Positions 7,951 to 16,927 of a stretch of DNA of 64,000 nt are shown here, piece by piece (position 1 is the stretch's first letter; the number at the start of each line of letters is the position of its first letter). The stretch spans positions 1 through 64,000 of IMG/VR virus record IMGVR_UViG_3300049440_000156; one strand, 5' to 3'. Both the position numbers and the translations under genes were made by a program. This DNA is from a virus. A model generated the notes under the pieces. The model had not been told where the DNA came from. It made no database searches and was given only the letters and a program-made list of their open reading frames with translations.

Positions 7951-10689
7951 CTAGTTGGCCCTCGACTGGAAAATAGGATTAGTGAAGATCGTGGCATTCA
8001 TCACCCTGCCCCACGTTCCTGGAGTCTTGCCGATGGTCGAGAACCTGATACGGAAACGCTCATTCATTCCTGAGCCCTGGCATTTGTAGTCCGTTGTCAG
8101 GCCCGGCCGCACAATGGCATCCTTCATGTTGATCTCTGTGCGCCGGTCGTTTACTCCACCATCTTGAGTCGCCTTGACAGATCCAGCCAGAACCGTTACC
8201 CCGACGTTTCCCTGTCCCGTCATCAATGCCTGCACTCCACCAAACCGAGCCACTTTCAGCGCATCGCCTGGACACATCGTTTCATTGACCCAGGGAATCA
8301 GGCTGCCGTTGTCGGTGTAGATATCCGGCGTCACCGCGTTTACGCTGCTGTCAAACGACGACGCATACCAGAACTGGCTTTGGATGGTTGCGGAATCGAA
8401 CTGCGCCGGCGGATTGAGTACCGTACGCTCTACGCGTAATCCCTGATTGGCCGGTATGTCGTTGACGCTCCATTTTCTTGCGGCCGCCGAGCTGATGAAC
8501 TTGCCGCGGCTGTAGATGGTCGAGTGCACCGGAGCATCGAGAGTGGCGCTCTCTTCAAAGTTGCAGCACAGTTCATGGCTTGGTACCGTTGCCCGGTCGA
8601 GCGGTACTCCTACCTTGATTTCATGGGTGTCGTCGTCAATGGCCACCCATATTGTCTTAGCGGCCGCCCAGTTCACTCGCTTCCAGGTCTTCGGAATCTC
8701 CTTGGTGATTCTTTGCGGCTTGTCGCCAAAATAGGCATACACGCCTGACCTGTGAACGAATATCAAAAACAACTGTCCAACTGCCCACGCCCTAAGTCCG
8801 CACGGCCCCTTTGCATCCCATCGCTTAACCGAACTCCAGTTCGATGGGTCGCTTGCATCTGGACTCATCTCATGGCCACCCTTCTCTTTGAGCGCTATCA
8901 GGATGCCGTTGTAATCGGCTATTCCCATCAGGTTCTGGCCATCGGTCTCCGCGCACTGAAACAGGCCTGTCGAGCCAAACACTGTCTCCGGATCGCGCAC
9001 TGGACTGATGTACGCCCCTGATGGCGCGAGATAAGGCAGGTAGATCATCCGGTCGAGAGTGCGCGAGTAGTAGACGCTTCTAAGCGCCGGAATCTGTATC
9101 TTGTCGAAGAAGTTGGTAACGTTGGCCGTCGTCGCCAGCAAATCCGTTAGGAAGACGTCGATAAAATCGAACGTTCCCGAGGTTGTTACGTTGTCATTGA
9201 TGACCGTGGCTGTGACTGCTATCCCATTGATCGAGTCAGGATTAGGGATATAGGCAAACGGTCCTGCCGAGCTGCCGCCCGCCACAGTAATAAACAGGAT
9301 GCGCGCTGCCGTGTTTGCCGGCCCGATCGCTACGTTAAGCGCAAACAGTTTGAAATTGGCGATGTCTATGTTGTTCTGAACAACCGCCGCAGGCCCGTAG
9401 CCTGAAATGTAGCCGTTGCGGTTCAGGAAAAGCACTCCAGCCCAGCGCGGCCCTGCATCTACGTTTCCAGCCGGGGCGATATTGGCTGTGTTTACTGTTG
9501 GGGCAACTACTCCTGCGGCAGTGTTATCAACGTTCACCGTGGTATTAACGGCTAAAGCAAACGGCCCTCCGGCTACCTGTAGGAAGGCTCCAGCAGCGGG
9601 AGCCGCTGCACCGTGCACGACATCGGCCTCATATACCTGAAATCCTGAAGGAATAAATAGTCCACCCAAAGTCAAAAGCCATGCACGTATAGTGCTTGTG
9701 ATTTTTAGCTGTACACGATCATTGAGCACGGTAGCTATCCGAAGATTAGCCAGAGCTGCCGGACAGGGTGCAGTTTCCCCCTCGGCATTGACCAGCGTAA
9801 TCGTCAAGTAAACGTCGCGCCCAGCTGCGAATCCGCCAGCCCCGGCAACAATCGTGCACTGGCCAATAAACCCGCTGCTTGGGGCCTGCGGAAATAGCTT
9901 ACTCACTGCACCACCGCCCTGCGGGTCGCCCTGGACGGCATCTGGAGGAGGAACAACGTTTGAGAAGATCAGGGTGTTCTCGGTAAACGTCACCCCGCCA
10001 TTCACTATATTCCCGCCATCCCCCGGCCACACAGGTTCCGCATTTCCGGAAATGCCTGTGGTGATGACACTAACTCTAAAGCTGCGGCCTACACCTGTGC
10101 CGTTACCTCCTGCACTCGTCAGGATTGGGGTCACAACCTCGCCCACCTGATAGGTTGTTGCAGCCGCCCACGTTTGCCCTACCGGCCTCATGCTCAGCGG
10201 ATCAAGAATCCCGGTGAGCAGGTCATACACGCTGTTCACCGAGCCAATCGCCGATGGGGTAGCGATATTGGTGAAGGCCAGGTAAGCCCGGTTGAGTGTC
10301 TGGTCGTCCTGCATGTACATGCCGACGCCGGGAGACACCAGTCCGCTTGTAACCGGCACCAGCGTTCCAGATCCCGGAGGGCTTTCAATCTTCAGGTTGC
10401 CGTTCTGGTCGAACAGCAGCGGCACGGTCTTATCCGGTGTTATCCCGTTACCTGCATACTTGAAGCATCCCATCCCCGTTACGGGAAAGTTGGTTCCGAT
10501 GTTCAGGCCAAAAAAGCCATTGCCGACTTTCTGATTTATGCCGTACCTGGTCTGGACAGAGGTCAACTCATGGCGCGAGTTTCGGTTGACCGCAGCCACT
10601 CCGAGCGGGGAATTCGTGGGATCATCCTGCTCGAACAAGGAACTGAAGCGAGCAATTTCGTGGGCCTGGAAACCTTCGAAATTCGCGAT
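7951..10689 (-). CDS. Large beta-rich tail protein (tail tube/hub or stabilisation type)
   Basis: About 912 residues, beta-rich. A propeller-like region around FGSTGLFQCAETDGQNLMGIAD and GQLFLIFVHRSGVYAYFGDKPQ resembles podophage tubular or stabilisation proteins. Its place after the head-tail adaptor supports a tail role. The start is unusual: the frame is open back to the upstream TAA and contains no ATG or GTG. A TTG lies at 10638, but residues before it look coding (ANFEGFQAHEIARF). An AAGGA Shine-Dalgarno sits 8 nt before an ATC codon at 10689, which I take as the likely start. Alternatives are TTG at 10638 or stop readthrough. Confidence 0.7.
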   Translation of the reverse strand: MANFEGFQAHEIARFSSLFEQDDPTNSPLGVAAVNRNSRHELTSVQTRYGINQKVGNGFFGLNIGTNFPVTGMGCFKYAGNGITPDKTVPLLFDQNGNLKIESPPGSGTLVPVTSGLVSPGVGMYMQDDQTLNRAYLAFTNIATPSAIGSVNSVYDLLTGILDPLSMRPVGQTWAAATTYQVGEVVTPILTSAGGNGTGVGRSFRVSVITTGISGNAEPVWPGDGGNIVNGGVTFTENTLIFSNVVPPPDAVQGDPQGGGAVSKLFPQAPSSGFIGQCTIVAGAGGFAAGRDVYLTITLVNAEGETAPCPAALANLRIATVLNDRVQLKITSTIRAWLLTLGGLFIPSGFQVYEADVVHGAAAPAAGAFLQVAGGPFALAVNTTVNVDNTAAGVVAPTVNTANIAPAGNVDAGPRWAGVLFLNRNGYISGYGPAAVVQNNIDIANFKLFALNVAIGPANTAARILFITVAGGSSAGPFAYIPNPDSINGIAVTATVINDNVTTSGTFDFIDVFLTDLLATTANVTNFFDKIQIPALRSVYYSRTLDRMIYLPYLAPSGAYISPVRDPETVFGSTGLFQCAETDGQNLMGIADYNGILIALKEKGGHEMSPDASDPSNWSSVKRWDAKGPCGLRAWAVGQLFLIFVHRSGVYAYFGDKPQRITKEIPKTWKRVNWAAAKTIWVAIDDDTHEIKVGVPLDRATVPSHELCCNFEESATLDAPVHSTIYSRGKFISSAAARKWSVNDIPANQGLRVERTVLNPPAQFDSATIQSQFWYASSFDSSVNAVTPDIYTDNGSLIPWVNETMCPGDALKVARFGGVQALMTGQGNVGVTVLAGSVKATQDGGVNDRRTEINMKDAIVRPGLTTDYKCQGSGMNERFRIRFSTIGKTPGTWGRVMNATIFTNPIFQSRAN

Positions 10690-10719
10690 GGGATTATTCC
10701 TTGAGTGGAGATAAATGCT

Positions 10720-11229
10720 TTAGTCGAAGTTCCGGCCTTCAAACGCGACTTTAAAATCAACGTCGGCTAAGTTGAGGGCAGCATAAGCACCAGCCGCCAG
10801 TTCTGCGCCGGTCGTGGGATTGAAGAGCTTGAGCAGCCAGTGGAAGTTATCGGCTCCGGGCAGCATTTCAGCGCCCAGCCCAGCAGGACCGTTGATGATG
10901 TAGGCGCGCGTCGGCCCGGTCAGCCCCCAACCGGAGCCAGGAAGAAACGCGGGATTGCCGGTAAGACTGTTAACGCTGTTTGGGAGCAGCACTTCTCCCA
11001 CGTTGGTGCCGCGCACCGCCTGTACGTAGTTTCCAGTCAGCGTGACCTTGCAGATGATGGTCTTGAATTTTTCGACCACCTGCACGCCGTTGGTGTCAAT
11101 CACCATCGTGTTGGCCGCCCTCAAGGCCAGCATAGTGAGCCAGTTGATGAAGAAACGCGCCATTCCGCGCGGGCTGAAGACCTTCTTGTGTTCGCGTACT
11201 TCTACCTTTTCAATGTTCAGCTTGGACAT
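10720..11229 (-). CDS. Small structural protein of the head-tail region
   Basis: 169 residues from ATG 11229, chosen because AGGAGG lies 9 nt upstream; a longer frame would overlap the previous gene. Contains RFFINWLTMLALRAANTM (amphipathic) followed by a beta-rich body with KFKTIICKVTLTGNYVQAV. It sits between the putative adaptor and the large tail gene. No family recognised. Confidence 0.75.
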   Translation of the reverse strand: MSKLNIEKVEVREHKKVFSPRGMARFFINWLTMLALRAANTMVIDTNGVQVVEKFKTIICKVTLTGNYVQAVRGTNVGEVLLPNSVNSLTGNPAFLPGSGWGLTGPTRAYIINGPAGLGAEMLPGADNFHWLLKLFNPTTGAELAAGAYAALNLADVDFKVAFEGRNFD

Positions 11230-11245
11230 TGCCGCGTTCCTCCTT

Positions 11246-11941
11246 TTATGCGATTCCGTTTCCACCTGGCCCGCGCCGGCGCCTCTGGCGGTCCATCCGT
11301 CCTGCTCGTTCCGTCTTGCCCTGCCGGCCCTTGGTCATGCCGATGTTCAGGGTGTCAAAGTTTTCATCGGCCTTGACCGAATACTCCTGCACCCACGGCG
11401 GATTGCCGCGCTTCATCCCAATGACCGCGGCGATCGCGTATGAGATCGCCGGCAGCGCATTCAAGCCAATCAGCGCCGTATCGTTCCCGCTGCTCAACGG
11501 CGGCAGCATGAATTCTCCGGTCACGCGGATATCAAGATTGATATTGAAGAGGCTCAGGAAGATCGTCAGGTGCGTCCAGGTCCAGCAATCAATTACCGAT
11601 ATCCCTGGTATGGCGATGTCCCGGATTTTGCTCAACTTTTCGGCGCTCGCGTAGAACGTTGGGTCTTGCCCCGGCAGTTTCCACTCAATCCGTATCGGCT
11701 CAATCAGAAATTCAAGTGGCTGGCCCTTGGAGGAAAACCCCGAAAGGTCCGGCGTTCCCGCGGCCACGTTCGGCAGCACTACCGTGTACTCGTCAAAATC
11801 CGGGTTACACAGCCTTAGCTTGTTGGCGATCTCCGTGTAGCAGAGATTGAGCGGCGCCTGTAGGTACGCATCATCGGCGTAGTCCTGCATTGAGTCTTCA
11901 ATCAGGCTCCGGACTGTGGTGTAAATCGTGGTTACATCCAT
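11246..11941 (-). CDS. Putative head-tail adaptor
   Basis: 231 residues. The helical N-terminus (TTIYTTVRSLIEDSM, LNLCYTEIANKL) and overall plan resemble phage adaptor proteins that ring the portal, which begin with a helix pair probing sequence-end residues. The C-terminal tail is very basic (KTERAGRMDRQRRRRGPGG), perhaps contacting DNA or portal. It starts one base before the AAA ATPase stop. Family assignment rests on architecture and position. Confidence 0.55.
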   Translation of the reverse strand: MDVTTIYTTVRSLIEDSMQDYADDAYLQAPLNLCYTEIANKLRLCNPDFDEYTVVLPNVAAGTPDLSGFSSKGQPLEFLIEPIRIEWKLPGQDPTFYASAEKLSKIRDIAIPGISVIDCWTWTHLTIFLSLFNINLDIRVTGEFMLPPLSSGNDTALIGLNALPAISYAIAAVIGMKRGNPPWVQEYSVKADENFDTLNIGMTKGRQGKTERAGRMDRQRRRRGPGGNGIA

Positions 11942-13279
11942 TTACCCGTGGAGCTCCAGTTCCGTCGCCATGGAACTCTGTGGCTCATTCTTCAGGCGCA
12001 AGAGGTCCTGTTGGGCTTCAGCCATCGTGTGTCCTTCCATGGTCATGGCCCAGACTTCAGCATCGCCGTTTGAGTTGGGAAAGAAGCGCGCATAGAGTCG
12101 CCGTAGTTGACTCTCTGCCGCGGTCGAAAATTCCTCTTCGTAATCCACGCGCCCGGGACGGATAAGGGCTGGGTCGAGGCGGTCTCGATGATTGGTGGTC
12201 ATCAGAACAATTGAGCCTTCGCTTGCCATAAACCCGTCAAGCGCATTCAGTATTCCGGTCAGTGTCAACCCGGAGCCTGGAGCATCGTCTTCTTTAGTGC
12301 TGCGCTTACGTACCGCGAAAGCAGCATCCACATCTTCCAGAACCATGAAACTGTTTGGCGGAATCTCACTGAGTAGACACGCGAATCTCTCATCGTTCAT
12401 GTCTTCGCCAGCCAGGCTCAGAATGTAGAGATTCATCTTCAGTTCGCCGGCCAGTGCGCCGATGATCGAGGTTTTCCCGCTTCCCGGAGTGCCGTGGAAG
12501 AGCATGCCCAAGTGGTAAGGAATACCCATTTCCTGATACCACAAGCGATCTGCAATAAAGTCTTTAAGTCGCTGAAGGATGGCCTCAGCAACCCCATCGG
12601 GAAGAATGACGCTTTCCATCTTGCGCGGGGCAAAAGTCCGCAGCCGACGCCACGAGGAATACACGCCGACAAATGCGCTGATCTTCTTGGCCTGAAACGC
12701 CACTGCACGCCCAATTACTTCAGCCAGCAGCCCACGCAGAATGTCCTGTGACCGGCCAAAAATGCGGAGCGTGTAATTCTCTTCCTTGAAGCGAAAATGG
12801 CTGCTATTGCTGGATTTGTTCGTGTTGTTATCGACAGGCGCACCACCGTCGCCGCGATCAAGCCAAAGCAATCTTCCTTTGTACCTGAAGAAGTGTTGGC
12901 CTTTTGCCGGAGAAAGAATCAGCTTCGGCTGCTTGGCCTCGTCGTCAAAAGAGCATGAGGTAGCACAAGGAACGGCTGGGGCATCGGAGCCGATTTGATT
13001 ACTTCCAACTTCGTAATTCGCCACCGTCGTTGCCAGTAAGCGCCTAGTCTTTCGGCTGTACGGATGATCGTTCAACCAGAGGGTTATCCAGTCAAACAGC
13101 GGGTCATTGTTCATCACCGTGACCGTGACAATGAACTGATCTTTGATCTTCCCCCAGATTCTCCCGGGTAGACTTCGAGCCAACGCGATAATCGAGGCGG
13201 TAAACGTAAGCAAGAGACCGCCCGAGACGAACGGATTTGCCAGTTGGCGCCAAACCAGATCAAATAAGTGTGTCAACAT
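11942..13279 (-). CDS. BCS1-like membrane-anchored AAA+ ATPase
   Basis: 445 residues. The N-terminus has a hydrophobic segment (GGLLLTFTASIIALARSL) followed by a BCS1-N-like beta domain with FDWITLWLNDHPYSRKTRRL. The AAA+ core has Walker A GTPGSGKTS, Walker B FMVLEDVDAAF, TTNHRDRLDPALIRPGRVD with sensor 1 and arginine fingers, and a C-terminal lid. In mitochondria BCS1 moves a folded protein across a membrane; bacterial relatives are poorly known. A member inside a phage head-tail operon is unusual and may unfold, insert or translocate a virion or host protein. A strong terminator and a palindrome copy lie just before its start. Confidence 0.9.
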   Translation of the reverse strand: MLTHLFDLVWRQLANPFVSGGLLLTFTASIIALARSLPGRIWGKIKDQFIVTVTVMNNDPLFDWITLWLNDHPYSRKTRRLLATTVANYEVGSNQIGSDAPAVPCATSCSFDDEAKQPKLILSPAKGQHFFRYKGRLLWLDRGDGGAPVDNNTNKSSNSSHFRFKEENYTLRIFGRSQDILRGLLAEVIGRAVAFQAKKISAFVGVYSSWRRLRTFAPRKMESVILPDGVAEAILQRLKDFIADRLWYQEMGIPYHLGMLFHGTPGSGKTSIIGALAGELKMNLYILSLAGEDMNDERFACLLSEIPPNSFMVLEDVDAAFAVRKRSTKEDDAPGSGLTLTGILNALDGFMASEGSIVLMTTNHRDRLDPALIRPGRVDYEEEFSTAAESQLRRLYARFFPNSNGDAEVWAMTMEGHTMAEAQQDLLRLKNEPQSSMATELELHG

Positions 13280-13287
13280 TCCTCAAA

Positions 13288-13303
13288 TTCCTGACGTCAA
13301 GAA
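13288..13303. promoter_or_regulatory. 16-bp palindrome site, TTCCTGACGTCAAGAA
   Basis: One mismatch. It lies in the leader of the BCS1-like gene, 8 bp before the ATG and directly after a terminator's U-tract. Confidence 0.8.
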
Positions 13304-13331
13304 AAACAAAACGCGGCCATCGCTGACCGCG
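13301..13331 (-). terminator. Rho-independent terminator
   Basis: On the minus strand a 7-bp stem CGCGGTC/GGCCGCG (one wobble, loop AGCGAT, 13312-13331) is followed by TTTTGTTTTT. It separates the Zn-ribbon protein gene from the BCS1-like gene. Confidence 0.85.
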
Positions 13332-13390
13332 CTTTGCTGCGTTAGAAGCGCTCTTTCCAAAGCGCCATCGGCTATGTTGGGCCGACCTCG

Positions 13391-14596
13391 TTAAGAACCT
13401 GATTTATTGCGGGCTGCCTCTGCGCCTTCTTTGCGCCGCAGTTCTCCAGCTTTCTGTCTCGCCTGCTTCACCTTGTCCTTACGCTCGTAATCCGTGCGAT
13501 AGACTTCGGTCAATTTATCTTCAGGTAGATCGAGCAGCGCCAGATGTTCGACGTCGATCTTTGAATCCATGAAGGCTGTGTAGGCATCGATAGGCCAGCC
13601 GCAGTGCTGGCACATTACCGCCTTATCGAGCACGTCAGAGCGGCAATTGCCACATTTCTCTGCGGCTACGCCTGAATCGAGGCGGGTCGGCGTCAGCCAC
13701 TCCGGAGCCTTCAGTAAAAGCCCCAGATTCAGGCAAACCTGCGCCTGGTCTCGCGTCATGCCGTTGATGCCGACGTTCTTGCGGTCTTTCCCTGTGGCCT
13801 GGTGGTACTCGGAATCCATCTTCGTGACGATCTCGAAGTACGCTTTGTTCCGCCGCTCAAACATTTCCATGTACACGTCACGGTAGGAACGCATTACAGG
13901 TACACGCTTCTTGCCCGGAACGATTCCGCCCGCACGGCGGCTGGTGAAGTTACCCGCGACTTCGGTGAACAACGGCATCCCAAGGTCGGTGAACGTCTTG
14001 ATCTTCACGTCTTCCCGCCACATCTCTTCCAGCGACAACTCGCCTTCGTAGATGAAAGCTCCCGGTCCCCACAACTGCACATTGGCGTTGGCCACATTCA
14101 TGTAATTCTGTGCCAGCCACAGCGGGAAGAGCGCATCAAATGTGTGATTGCCGCTCTCCTGGGGTACTGGGTCAATGGCGGCTTCGGCGATCAAGAGCGA
14201 CGTGCATTGTTTGCCCGGTTCGCGTGTACACATGTCAGGAGTGCACGGCGGGACGCTCTGGTAGTAATTGCGTCCGCCGTTCACGCGCAGCACGAGCGGA
14301 TGGAAATTTACGACCACGGCGGACGCCGGTGGCTGCGTTTCGAGCTGCTCGTACACTTTGTCCAGGTTGCGCAAAGTCTCTTCGTTGAAGTCGGCGGCCG
14401 GCTTCCCTTGCCGCATCTTATTCACGCCGTCGAAGATCGCGTCGAACTGCCCTGGCATACGCAGCGGCGCGGAAGCTCTTGCCTCGCCTACCGGCACTCC
14501 GCTTGCGACCTGCCGGTCGATTTCCGCCAACATTCTTTGGTCGTGCGCCATATCGCTATCGAGCCCGGTGTACGGAACTACTGGTGAATCACCCAT
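13391..14596 (-). CDS. Virion-region protein with Cys4 zinc ribbon
   Basis: 401 residues. The N-terminal half has Cys-rich CTPDMCTREPGKQC; residues about 325-350 form a clear zinc ribbon, CGNC then CQHCG; the C-terminus is Lys/Arg/Glu-rich. Its position between capsid and head-tail genes suggests a structural or assembly role. It is followed by a terminator. No named family recognised. Confidence 0.75.
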   Translation of the reverse strand: MGDSPVVPYTGLDSDMAHDQRMLAEIDRQVASGVPVGEARASAPLRMPGQFDAIFDGVNKMRQGKPAADFNEETLRNLDKVYEQLETQPPASAVVVNFHPLVLRVNGGRNYYQSVPPCTPDMCTREPGKQCTSLLIAEAAIDPVPQESGNHTFDALFPLWLAQNYMNVANANVQLWGPGAFIYEGELSLEEMWREDVKIKTFTDLGMPLFTEVAGNFTSRRAGGIVPGKKRVPVMRSYRDVYMEMFERRNKAYFEIVTKMDSEYHQATGKDRKNVGINGMTRDQAQVCLNLGLLLKAPEWLTPTRLDSGVAAEKCGNCRSDVLDKAVMCQHCGWPIDAYTAFMDSKIDVEHLALLDLPEDKLTEVYRTDYERKDKVKQARQKAGELRRKEGAEAARNKSGS

Positions 14597-14622
14597 AAAA
14601 TCAATTCTTCCTTCTGCCCGTT

Positions 14623-15093
14623 TTAGCCGGGTCCAGCGTTGTCCCTCTTTCGATCTTGGTAGTACTTACGACAATAGTCTGCCCTGCAGATTCGGCAGAG
14701 TCGCTTACGCCCATTCCATGTGTATACGGAAGGATCGTCTAAGCTATGGCCGTTCTTACAAAACTTTTTTCTGGAATTAACAGTTGCTGGCGAATCACTA
14801 CGTTCTTTGTTGACTAGGGGAGTGACGGCCTCTAAGTGCTGCGGATTCACACAGCAAGGCATCTTGCACTTGTGGTCAATCTCCATTCCATCTGGAATCG
14901 GGCCACGAAACATCAGATATGACGCACGATGTGCCGACAACCTAATGATTCGTCCATCGCTGTCAGGATCAGATGCTATCAGCCCATAGCCGATACCTCT
15001 TAAGTACCCTAACCAAAGCCAGCACCCTGTGTTGGGCTCAGGAACATACAGCGCGTTGAATCTATCAATCATCGGATAGAACGGTTTGGACAT
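14623..15093 (-). CDS. HNH homing-type endonuclease
   Basis: 156 residues: TGCWLWLGYLRGIGYG N-terminal motif, then the HNH core EIDHKCKMPCCVNPQHLEAVTP, and a C-terminal Cys region (CKNGHSL, CRICRADY) that may bind zinc. HNH free-standing genes inserted between phage structural genes usually act as mobile elements. Related in pattern to the HNH gene at 31812. Confidence 0.85.
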   Translation of the reverse strand: MSKPFYPMIDRFNALYVPEPNTGCWLWLGYLRGIGYGLIASDPDSDGRIIRLSAHRASYLMFRGPIPDGMEIDHKCKMPCCVNPQHLEAVTPLVNKERSDSPATVNSRKKFCKNGHSLDDPSVYTWNGRKRLCRICRADYCRKYYQDRKRDNAGPG

Positions 15094-15111
15094 AACTAGA
15101 TTGTATCTATT

Positions 15112-15900
15112 CTAGTTACCGCAATGTTCAGTAATCCCCGCCTGTTTTGCTAACTGCTCACGGTACCGTCCTGCAGCCAACGAACAACGATTAAGCAGTC
15201 CACACTTGCCCGTCCACTCGTCGGTGATGATGTTGTCGTAGAACTGCTCCAGCTCCGCGTGTTTCTTCTTTAGCTGCTTCTCAATCACCATCGCCCGGAT
15301 CAAGAACCTCTGGTGCGGGCTCTCTGGTTGTGTCTTCTGAATCAGCCTGTAGGCCCGGATCACTTCAGTTACGTGGTCCATGCTCGGCCAACGCATGCCC
15401 TCTTCTGAGCCGATCATCTCGTAGTCACCGTACTGCGGATATGGTCCCAGGAACGGATACTGCGCGACGTGGATAGCCTCCCATTCGGTTCTTGAACCGT
15501 AGAACTCAGCTCCCTGCCAGCGCTCGATCACGATTCCCTTGAAGGAGTACTTAGGAAACCACTGCTCCCCGAGTTCATGGCCTTGCACCTTCAGGTTGCG
15601 CGCTGAGATGTATGCGCCTTCCTCCATTGCGTCCTGCTCGGACACTCCGGAAGCTACCAGGTCCGCAACCTCCTTCATGGGGATGGCGTTCAGCGGGTCC
15701 TGGTCGTCATTGAAGTAAGGCCGGTCAATCGACATCTTGCGGACGCATTTCTCCGCACGGACAACCCGGAATGTCGGCTCGTCGTACTTGTTCAGGCCGC
15801 CGATCCGTACCATGTGCGCCCGCAACCACCGTGGGCAGTCATCGTTGATGACATCGTAGCGGGTGATCTTCGGTTTTACGTGAGCGTGACCTATGAGCAT
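15112..15900 (-). CDS. Unknown protein of the capsid region
   Basis: 262 residues from ATG 15900, which overlaps the GroES-like gene's stop. Tyr/Trp-rich central part (EQWFPKYSFKGIVIERWQG) and a helical charged C-terminus with Cys pair (CGLLNRCSLAAG). It lies between the GroES-like gene and the HNH insertion. No family recognised. Confidence 0.7.
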   Translation of the reverse strand: MLIGHAHVKPKITRYDVINDDCPRWLRAHMVRIGGLNKYDEPTFRVVRAEKCVRKMSIDRPYFNDDQDPLNAIPMKEVADLVASGVSEQDAMEEGAYISARNLKVQGHELGEQWFPKYSFKGIVIERWQGAEFYGSRTEWEAIHVAQYPFLGPYPQYGDYEMIGSEEGMRWPSMDHVTEVIRAYRLIQKTQPESPHQRFLIRAMVIEKQLKKKHAELEQFYDNIITDEWTGKCGLLNRCSLAAGRYREQLAKQAGITEHCGN

Positions 15901-16352
15901 TGGTGCTTGGTCTTTTCCTCTTCCGTACGCGGAACGCCGGCCGCAAACTCGACTTCGCACTCACGGAGCTGTAGGAACTCCATCCCACCGATATTTACCG
16001 GGGTGCCGTAGTACTTGGAGAACTTGACGCCCTCGCCCACCTGGACGCCCAGCGGGATGCGCTTGCCCTCGTCAGTCAAGAGCCCAGGCCCCACAGCTAC
16101 AACGATGCCTTGCTCTGTTTTCTCCCGTGCGTTCTGCGGAATGAAGATGCAGCCGTAAAACTCTTCAGGCTCAGAGCGCTTGATAAGAATCTGGTCGTTA
16201 AGGCAGCGACCATTGACGGATTCGATCTGCGCCGCCAGTTGAATGGCTTGTTCGCGCGCAGTGAAGTAAGCAGGGCTCAAAAGCTTTGAAATCGCAGTGC
16301 CTTGGCTCTGGATGGCCAGTGCATCATTCTTGGTGGTCTGTTTCTTTTTCAT
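15891..16352 (-). CDS. GroES-like co-chaperonin (Cpn10)
   Basis: 153 residues: a helical N-terminal extension of about 48, then a Cpn10 barrel beginning GRCLNDQILIKRSEP. The loop after it, FYGCIFIPQNAREK, carries the hydrophobic IFI tripeptide where GroES mobile loops bind GroEL. GIVVAVGPG, LGVQVGEGVKFSKYYG and the last strand follow as in Cpn10. Phages such as T4 (gp31) encode co-chaperonins to fold capsid protein with host GroEL; the location next to the capsid gene fits that. The N-terminal extension is atypical. Confidence 0.85.
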   Translation of the reverse strand: MKKKQTTKNDALAIQSQGTAISKLLSPAYFTAREQAIQLAAQIESVNGRCLNDQILIKRSEPEEFYGCIFIPQNAREKTEQGIVVAVGPGLLTDEGKRIPLGVQVGEGVKFSKYYGTPVNIGGMEFLQLRECEVEFAAGVPRTEEEKTKHQCS

Positions 16353-16364
16353 GATCTCGTTTTT

Positions 16365-16565
16365 CTAGGTTCTGTTATTCGTCACCTTGGGAAACTGCTC
16401 CTCGACGGCGCCCATGTCGATATTCGGCAAAAGCTGAATCAGCGCCAATCGTGTTGCATGTGGTGGAACTGGACGGCCTAACGGTTTAAGGATTGACACG
16501 CAGTTAGTACCCATAACCCTGCATGTCGGGCATTGCACGTTCAACCAGCGGTTATCTTCAGACAT
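16365..16565 (-). CDS. Small CxxC protein
   Basis: 66 residues beginning MSEDNRWLNVQCPTCRVMGTNC; a single CPTC plus a third Cys could bind metal. It is closely spaced between two other small genes downstream of the capsid gene. No family recognised. Confidence 0.6.
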   Translation of the reverse strand: MSEDNRWLNVQCPTCRVMGTNCVSILKPLGRPVPPHATRLALIQLLPNIDMGAVEEQFPKVTNNRT

Positions 16566-16574
16566 AAAATCGGC

Positions 16575-16859
16575 CTACCACCAATCAGGCTCCAGCGCGA
16601 TATCCACACAGGGGAGGCATACATAGACCGTTCCGAAGCGGCCTTCACACTTTCCTGTTTCCCTGAAAACCCGCGTGCCGGGAGGAATCATATGCTGGGC
16701 ACCGGCCTTAAGACCGAAACAGGTATGTTCATGCCGAGTAACGACTAGAGCGGTTTTGCGACACTCAACCTCGGCAGGGAAATCGTCGCCAGCGCCCGGG
16801 TCGAAAGCCAAGTACTGTGCATCGGTATGCTTCGGAGCTGGGCCGTTTCGTTTAGGCAT
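16575..16859 (-). CDS. Small Cys/His-containing protein
   Basis: 94 residues with spaced Cys/His (EVECRKTALVVTRHEHTC, CEGRFGTVYVCLPCVDI). It directly follows the capsid terminator and precedes the other small genes. No family recognised; a metal-binding fold is possible. Confidence 0.65.
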   Translation of the reverse strand: MPKRNGPAPKHTDAQYLAFDPGAGDDFPAEVECRKTALVVTRHEHTCFGLKAGAQHMIPPGTRVFRETGKCEGRFGTVYVCLPCVDIALEPDWW

Positions 16860-16874
16860 ATTAACTTTCAGGTT

Positions 16875-16904
16875 AAAAAACAGGCCACCCTTTCGAGTGG
16901 CCTG
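16875..16904 (-). terminator. Strong Rho-independent terminator after the capsid gene
   Basis: On the minus strand CAGGCCAC pairs with GTGGCCTG around a GAAA-containing loop (16881-16904) and is followed by six T. It lies just after the major capsid stop. Confidence 0.92.
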
Positions 16905-16927
16905 CCGAGTTTAAGGAGAGGAGAAAC

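Noticed and set aside
9121-9140. Other GACGTC hexamers as palindrome copies (e.g. near 9123, 13550, 22643, 34519)
   Set aside because: Flanking arms do not match TTCC/GGAA; they fit chance occurrence.
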